Assembly (NCBI RefSeq): GCF_014174515.1
Contig: NZ_JACJUG010000001.1
Span: 1-64,000 of the forward strand
From: Mitsuaria sp. WAJ17
GTDB taxonomy: Bacteria > Pseudomonadota > Gammaproteobacteria > Burkholderiales > Burkholderiaceae_C
Reading direction: 5' to 3'
DNA length: 64,000 bases
Below are positions 62,749 to 64,000 of this stretch, one piece after another (position 1 is the first letter of the stretch; the number at the start of each line of letters is the position of its first letter). The position numbers and the translations under genes are program-made. The notes under the pieces were generated by a model, which was given only the letters and a program-made list of their open reading frames with translations, was not told where the DNA came from and ran no database searches.

Positions 62749-64000
62749 TCAGAGGCCGCCTTCGCGCGGCAGGCCATAGCGGTCCATGCGGCGGTACAGA
62801 GCCTGGCGCGAGAGGCCCAGCTGCTGCGCCGCGCGGGCCACCACGCCCTGGGCGGACTGCAGGGCCGCCAGCACGGCCTCGCGGCTGGGCTCGTCCAGGT
62901 TGCGGTGGGCCAGCGCCGCGGGTGCGAGGGAGGCCGCGGCGGCGAGGCCCAGGTCCGCCGGCTGGATCAGGCCCTCGCGGCACAGCAGGGCCGCGCGGGC
63001 CAGGGCATTGCGCAGCTCGCGCACATTGCCGGGCCAGGCATGGGCCAGCAGCGCGCTGCGAGCGGCCTCGCTGAGGCGCACGGCCTGGCCGGCCTGCCGC
63101 TCGTGCTCGGCGAGGGCCTGCTCGGCCAGGGGCAGGATGTCATCACGGCGCTCGGCCAGGGGGGCCAGGCGCAGCTCGATCACATTGAGCCGGTAGAAGA
63201 GGTCCTCGCGGAAGCTGCCGGCCGCCACCATGGCGGGCAGGTCGGCATTGGTGGCGCTGACCACGCGGACACGGGTCGTGCGGGTGCGCGTGGACCCGAG
63301 GCGCTCGAACTGGCCGGTCTCCAGCACGCGCAGCAGCTTCATCTGGCCGGCCAGGGGCAGGTTGCCGATCTCGTCCAGGAACAGCGTGCCGCCATCGGCC
63401 GCCTCGAAGCGGCCCTCGCGCGCCTTGCCGGCGCCGGTGAAGGCGCCGCTCTCGGCACCGAAGAGCTCGGCCTCGATCAGGTCCGCCGGCAGGGCTCCGC
63501 AGTTGAGGGCCACCAGCGGGCCCTGGGCAACGGCGGAGTTGGCGTGCAGCAGGCGGGCGATGCGCTCCTTGCCGCTGCCGTTGGGGCCGGTGACCAGCAC
63601 CGGCAGCGGCGCACGGGCCACCTGGCAGGCCATCTCCAGCGTGCTGATCATGGCGTCGGAGGCGAAGACGATGTCGCCCAGCGCGTAACGCTGGCGCAGT
63701 GCCTCCACGCGCTGGCGCCGCTGGCGGCGGGTCTGGCTCAAGGCCTCGTTGGACTCGGCCAGCTCCAGCAGGTTCTCCACCGTGGCCAGCAGCTTGAGGT
63801 CGTCCCAGGGCTTGGCGAGGTAGTCGGCCGCACCGGCCTTGACCAGGGCCACGGCCTGCTCCAGCTGGGTCCAGGCCGTCAGCAGGATGACGGGCAGGTC
63901 GGGGTGGCGCTGGCGCAGGCGCTGGAACAGCACGCGGCCCTCTTCGCCGGAGGTGGTGTCGGCGCTGAAGTTCATGTCCTGGATGACCAGGTCGGCGGCC
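62749..64000 (-). CDS. Sigma54-dependent response regulator (NtrC family), 5' part outside window
   Basis: About 417 residues are visible and the start lies beyond 64000. The receiver domain begins with the phospho-acceptor Asp in IQDMNFS and its conserved Lys in YLAKPWDD. The AAA+ domain has the Walker A GPNGSGKER, the GAFTGAGKAREGRFEAADGG loop that contacts sigma54 (GAFTGA intact), Walker B GGTLFLDEIGNLP and the sensor region. A Fis-type HTH ends the protein (AAQQLGLSRQALYRRMDRYG). It activates sigma54 promoters when phosphorylated by the kinase encoded next. Targets are unknown. Confidence 0.94.
   Translation of the reverse strand, partial: AADLVIQDMNFSADTTSGEEGRVLFQRLRQRHPDLPVILLTAWTQLEQAVALVKAGAADYLAKPWDDLKLLATVENLLELAESNEALSQTRRQRRQRVEALRQRYALGDIVFASDAMISTLEMACQVARAPLPVLVTGPNGSGKERIARLLHANSAVAQGPLVALNCGALPADLIEAELFGAESGAFTGAGKAREGRFEAADGGTLFLDEIGNLPLAGQMKLLRVLETGQFERLGSTRTRTTRVRVVSATNADLPAMVAAGSFREDLFYRLNVIELRLAPLAERRDDILPLAEQALAEHERQAGQAVRLSEAARSALLAHAWPGNVRELRNALARAALLCREGLIQPADLGLAAAASLAPAALAHRNLDEPSREAVLAALQSAQGVVARAAQQLGLSRQALYRRMDRYGLPREGGL

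Overview
The window is very GC-rich and densely coded. It reads as chromosome from a Burkholderiales betaproteobacterium, probably near Roseateles, Mitsuaria or Rubrivivax. This is an inference from gene order (mreBCD-mrdA divergent from gatCAB), codon use and family content, not from a marker gene. No rRNA, tRNA, CRISPR array, transposase or integrase was found.

1-9.9 kb is housekeeping. The rod-shape operon mreB-mreC-mreD-mrdA runs on the minus strand, with a palindromic repeat between mreB and mreC. It is divergent from gatC-gatA-gatB (tRNA-dependent amidation), which ends at a strong terminator. pyrE and a DUF4124 coiled-coil protein follow. 10-15 kb holds a TonB-dependent receptor, exonuclease III and a membrane GGDEF protein. 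15-18.2 kb is a CadR/CadA heavy-metal module with a MerR-type promoter and the deleted remnant of an HPP/CBS gene. 18.4-26 kb holds a POT peptide transporter, a periplasmic solute-binding protein, an NAPE-PLD-like hydrolase, a MerR-controlled flavodoxin/DUF2938/DUF2798 operon and a chemoreceptor. 26-29 kb is an NAD salvage regulon (NrtR repressor, nicotinamidase, PncB). 28.8-39.2 kb is mixed accessory metabolism: a secreted deacetylase, an SDR/LysR pair, an MFS exporter, lipoproteins, and an aminotransferase/DJ-1 pair divergent from a GlxA-type regulator.

39.3-56.1 kb is the most interesting region. A GNAT protein and an MdpB-type tail-collar protein precede a 3104-residue surface protein. 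That protein carries an LEPR motif, a DUF4347 domain, repeats and Ig-like domains, but no Sec signal peptide. It is followed by four overlapping or closely spaced genes: a TolC-like outer-membrane protein, a periplasmic HlyD adaptor, a GAF-HlyD membrane fusion, and a PqqD-like/M50 protease/HlyD fusion. Together they look like a dedicated exporter resembling type I secretion, but with no ABC transporter in the cluster.

56.2-60.1 kb is a lower-GC run of small, unrelated minus-strand genes (DotI-like, small membrane protein, lipoprotein, LRR protein, unknown, DUF7010-like). Several have integron attC-like half sites at their edges, which suggests captured or decayed gene cassettes. From 60.5 kb ordinary chromosome resumes: a glyoxalase II-like hydrolase and an NtrY/NtrC-like two-component pair that runs off the right edge.
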